From assembly GCA_964017145.1 (NCBI GenBank), contig OZ024843.1, positions 1,727,001-1,791,000 on the forward strand: a stretch of 64,000 bases of DNA. Direction: 5' to 3'. Made by a program: the position numbers and the translations under genes. Origin of the DNA: Agrocybe praecox (lineage: Eukaryota > Basidiomycota > Agaricomycetes > Agaricales > Agrocybaceae). This document shows positions 60,086-64,000 of the stretch, piece after piece (the first letter of the stretch is position 1; each line of letters opens with the position of its first letter). The notes beneath the pieces are model-generated. The model did not search any database, was not told the DNA's origin, and was given only the letters and a program-made list of their open reading frames with translations.

Positions 60086-63000
60086 TTAGAACCAGGGCTG
60101 ATATAATTCCCCCATTTTGGCCAGTTGCATTGGATTCGTTGCCGCTGATATTAGGTTTGTGACTGTCTGGACAACTGGAACTGAAGCATTTGCACCATTA
60201 TTGACAGGAGGCTATCAATTCGAGCGACGATGAATTTATTGTCGTTACAAGATAATAAAATAACACGCACATTTTCTCTTTCAAATTTGCACGCTAAACT
60301 CTCGGCTCTTTTCACAATATTGTCGACATGGTTGAGTACATATTGGCGAAAATTGCCATCGACCTGCCATGGTCGAGCTCGCATCGTGAACCAAGCTGAA
60401 ACCTCGTCGCGACTCAGGAGGCATAGTTGTTGATCCAAATCGAACTTAATATAGTTTTGTTAGTAAATATTGAATTCACATGTACGAGAACGCCCATACC
60501 TCCGGTTCAGTCAAAGACCGCCCAATAGCCATCATTCCCGAGGCCAAGAGTCCTTCGGTAAAGATGGGACCTAAGAAATTTTGCATGTTTGGTGTGAGAC
60601 GGAAAGGAACGACGTCGATAGTCGCAAACAGAGGCGATTGCCCGTTGATACCTGTAATCCACAGTCTTTAAGAACAAATCGAATGTCTTCTACGACCAAT
60701 TCGCTTACCAGGTAAAAGTTCCGTCATTGCAATAAGGCCAGTTGATCGAGAAATCTGAAAACGCGAGGGATGGCGACTAGAAAGACAAAATAGATAGGTC
60801 ATAAAGCTAGATGATGCGACTTGGAGAGCAAATTGTTTTCGCATTCGCCATAGTTCATCGGGACCATCCATTGTACGAATCATATACTATTTTGAAAGCG
60901 GGTTGAAGTCAAAAGACATCCAAGAAGGTTTTAGATAAATTAAACTTGCGTTGGATAACACATCATCTGGGACCATTTTCGTGCTGACCTCCTCGCATGT
61001 GTCTTTCTTGAGAGTGATGTATTCCACTTTCGTTGGCTATATTAAGAGCATTGAGTCATAAGAACTACCAATAAGGAAAAAAAAATCACTTGTCGCTTTG
61101 CAGTATCTTGTCGGAATTGCTTGAGAACCTTGCGAACTTTTTCCCCGACAAAGAGAATAGGATCTTCTCTGGAGAATCCCATTTCCTCGCAATGTAAATC
61201 ATAAATATCTCCAAGAGATATATATGACGAGTCAACTTGGTAAAGACGGACATTAGGACTACACGAGACTGTGGCTGGTAGATGGAATGTTAAATTGCGC
61301 TTCCGGCTTTCTTTATTTCTGGCCAGCGCGCTAGGTAGGACCATGAGAAATCACGCCACATGGTCAACAAATTGGGTCTCACCCATTAAACGTCCTGAAC
61401 ATTTGAATGACTCTGTCTTCGCGACGATATTGTCGGTTGCAAGGAAGCTGTACAGTGAACGACGATTTTGAATTATCATTGCCGTGCAAAGTCAATCTCT
61501 TCCAACAAACTCCGTTTGAACGACAATTTTCAAACTTGGGGGCGAATTTTTGAATCCGTATGAAGTATTGATTGGAATCCCTTTCCTATTTGGTGTCATG
61601 TCAAGCACGACATCAAAAGCAGAGTATGATAACTTACTTCGGTATATTGGCCCGGAATTTCAATCTCATCGATTTTGCTGTACTGGAATTCAGTCAAGTA
61701 ATGGCTCAATATAGCTAGGGGCTGTAATCGGGGTCTCGCATCGAGAACTGCTTCAAATCTATCACGCCAACGTTGAAGGCGTTGAATATATTGGTAGTGA
61801 TTTGGTTTGTTCTTCATTAACTCTTCCTGGTACTCGTCCTATGGAGAGGTTAGTATATCATGAAAATGGTTCTTAGAAGAATAGATTCAGACCCGGAAAG
61901 GAAGCGGCATGTTGTTAAGCATACGCTCAATAGTGGTTTTTGTATTCTCCGTTAGCAGCCCATCATCATCCGGCGAGTTGATGCGGATAACATAGTTCTG
62001 ATAAATATTGTGAGCGAAGTGAATCATTGGAATGACCATGACTATACCTGTACTGCATCGGATAAGAGCATGCAAATATTTCGATATACTTCTTCATCGG
62101 CGCTTGGTTTGAACTTGTGGTGTATTTGATCGACCATTGTTTCGAGGCTGAGAATTAGTAAAGGGAAGGTCGTTTTGAGCGTCTGAAGTATTTCGTCCAC
62201 ATGTTCCGAAGCTTGTCGAGGTTGTGAAGGCGTGGGATCCGGCAGAGCAACATTGGATGGTAGTGTAATGGGCATTGTGCTCCCAGTGCTTTGATCCTGA
62301 CCAGTTGGAGCACTGGTAGCTGGCGTGGAAGTGTCCATCTGCGCAGATTCGCTATTGTCTCTTTGAGGTTGTTCCGAACTAATACGTCTCGCGGAATTCG
62401 CGGACACCTGGGCTGCTCGAGCAGCCATTGCTTTCTTCATTAATTGCATCTCTTCTCGGTTAGTTCGCAGGTGGTAAAATATCGCCTGTCGTTGATCATA
62501 AGTAGAGAATTTCCAAAGATATATAATATATGACGTACCTGAGGGTAATGTCTGGCAAGGTTCAAGAGCAGATAACGCGCTTGTTTCCATTCACGATGCC
62601 CCAAAGAAATGCAGAGCTGAGGAATGAACGTTATCCAAAACCAGAATGCGGCTTCCCCTTTGTAAGTATCGAAGCCTCTAGATATCGTTGAAGTATGATC
62701 GTCCAAACTCAAAAGCCACAATATCCTGGCAAGCAGAGGTCTACTTTTTCCACTCTTGTAAAGGCCAGCTGCTTGTAGATAGCAACTAACAGCATTGGCA
62801 GCTTGACTAAGATCCGAGGGCGAGTCTTTGAATACGCGATCACTAAATCGACCCCATTCTGCCCACGCTTTGGCCTGTGACATATCAAGTTGAACGGCTT
62901 GTCCAAAGGACAAAGTTGCATCTTCTGTACGTCCAAGTCGCGAATGGAACATCCCCTTCAGAGTATAAAATTCTGCCTTTTGAGCAGTCGAGAAGAACAT

Positions 63001-64000
63001 GAGATTGGTGTTGTTGATGACCTCTAAACCGGCTTGAAGGTCGTTAGGTTTCTGATAATGGGCACGTGCTTGTTCACGAAGTTTCAAAAATGCTTCCGAT
63101 ATTTCGATGTTGGGAAGGGTGTAGATTTTCGTGAGGGCGGTGAAACAGACGTCTAAAAGCTCGTGTTTGCGCGCAACATGGGCAAAACGATTGATAATCC
63201 ATGCTGTTTCGTGGTAACCTCTATATCCAAAGGTATTTGAATTGTTGGCCCCCCCCTGATTCAGGCCATTGATGAGTGGCATGTATGCGCTGTTGATCGA
63301 ACTGAAAACATTTTGCCTCCAAGCAACGAGGTCGCTCCAAATGTTGATGTCGTCGTAAATGTTTGGAAGTCGCTCACGCCAAGCTTGAAGAACCATTTTG
63401 AGTTCGGAAGATTTCTTTTCTAGATTTTGGGCATTTGTTTGAGAAAGAGACCCAAATATCTGAACGGCTTCTTGCAATTCAACAAACTGCTGGAAATGTT
63501 GGAGCAAAGGGATATGCGCCACAGACAAATGTTGCGGCAGTCCAACCCATTTCCTTAATGAGAGCTGCATAGCGTCTTCCAGGAATTTAGTAAACTCAAG
63601 GTTTTTGTCCAATGCAGCAGGATTTTTGAGTAGGGCAATATATGCTTCAAACACCCTTCTGCGTGGAGTGGGCACTTCAGGAAGCAGGTTTATTTGCTGC
63701 TCCAGACTTTCTTTATTCTCGTGCCAGTCCTTGATTCTCCAAGCACATTCCAACGTTAATTCGTGATTGCTTTCTCCTTTGGCAAAATCATAGAGAACGT
63801 CCCATTGTTGTAGTTTCTCTGCCGAAAGAACCCAATGGTCCTCCCATAGACAATACTCCGTTTCAGAAAATGGAATAGTGCCGGCCCTCACACGACTTTG
63901 AGCCGCTTCATAAGTATGAGCCGCCTGTTCCCACATGCCAGCTTGTTCGTACGCCAGGCCAATATTCGTTTCCATCCGGATGGATCTTTTCCGCCATAGA
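60086..64000 (-). CDS. TRA1: TRRAP/Tra1 pseudokinase, C-terminal part; 5' portion off the right edge
   Basis: Activator-binding scaffold shared by SAGA and NuA4. The exon at the right edge reads [20 protein letters not shown] and opens the FAT domain ([111 protein letters not shown]). The PI3K-like part gives [16 protein letters not shown] blocks, [60 protein letters not shown], then [20 protein letters not shown]. The C-terminus ends LYQPWF, a variant of the WxPWF end of Tra1. Catalytic HRD and DFG signatures are not apparent, consistent with the known pseudokinase. Convergent with CTK1, 298 bases apart. Confidence 0.92.

Overview
The window looks like gene-dense nuclear DNA of a filamentous basidiomycete, most likely an agaricomycete. 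Almost every gene is cut by several short GT-AG introns of roughly 45-80 bases, some exons are only 13-33 bases long, intergenic gaps are usually 80-700 bases, and the best family matches (FEX-type fluoride exporter, DUF7704 protein, SSD1, VID27, RTA1-like protein, Zn2Cys6 regulator) are fungal. No rRNA, CRISPR array, convincing tRNA or transposon was seen. Gene limits below are hand-spliced from reading-frame continuity and family similarity.

Layout, left to right. A 5'-truncated Ca2+-dependent mitochondrial carrier (SAL1) is followed by a VTT/DedA-type Golgi membrane protein, ribosomal protein eL36, CK2 regulatory beta subunit, a two-domain fluoride exporter, a DUF7704 membrane protein and VID27 (1-13.4 kb). 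The segment 14.2-18.2 kb is the most accessory-looking: a decayed RTA1-like copy, an unrecognised two-exon gene, a small conserved-looking TP-rich protein and an intact RTA1-family membrane protein. Then come a zinc-ribbon protein resembling RNase P/MRP Rpr2/Snm1, a Ser/Pro-rich BTB-like protein, an SSD1/Dis3L2-type RNB protein, NAD-isocitrate dehydrogenase subunit 2, ESCRT-III Vps24, a Zn2Cys6 regulator and Mediator Med17 (18.3-35.8 kb). From 35.9 kb: ribosomal protein uL18 (RPL5), an RBM42-like RRM protein, verprolin/WIP, protein disulfide isomerase and gamma-tubulin complex component GCP3/Spc98.

At 45.3-50.0 kb lies the most unusual gene. It has a conserved-looking N-terminal domain, three HVWPY motifs, then an array of small phase-1 exons, each encoding a Tyr/Pro-rich repeat framed by YP-x-VYPY-(F/L)-(D/E)-(I/L)-YP and YP-x-F-(N/D)-(L/I). 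The hand-spliced 17-exon model closes to an exact reading frame of 1,263 residues. I do not recognise this family.

The right end holds a PUB-domain protein, vacuolar proteinase A (PEP4), a BRD8-like bromodomain protein, the CTD kinase CTK1 and the C-terminal half of TRA1, which runs off the right edge. BRD8-like and TRA1 proteins are both NuA4/TIP60-type subunits in other organisms, and CTK1 and MED17 also act in RNA polymerase II transcription; I see no evidence of a functional cluster beyond proximity. Housekeeping genes dominate, often in divergent pairs sharing 160-340 bp promoters (PEP4/BRD8-like, Rpr2-like/BTB, GCP3/YP-repeat gene, Zn2Cys6/MED17, RPL5/RBM42-like).
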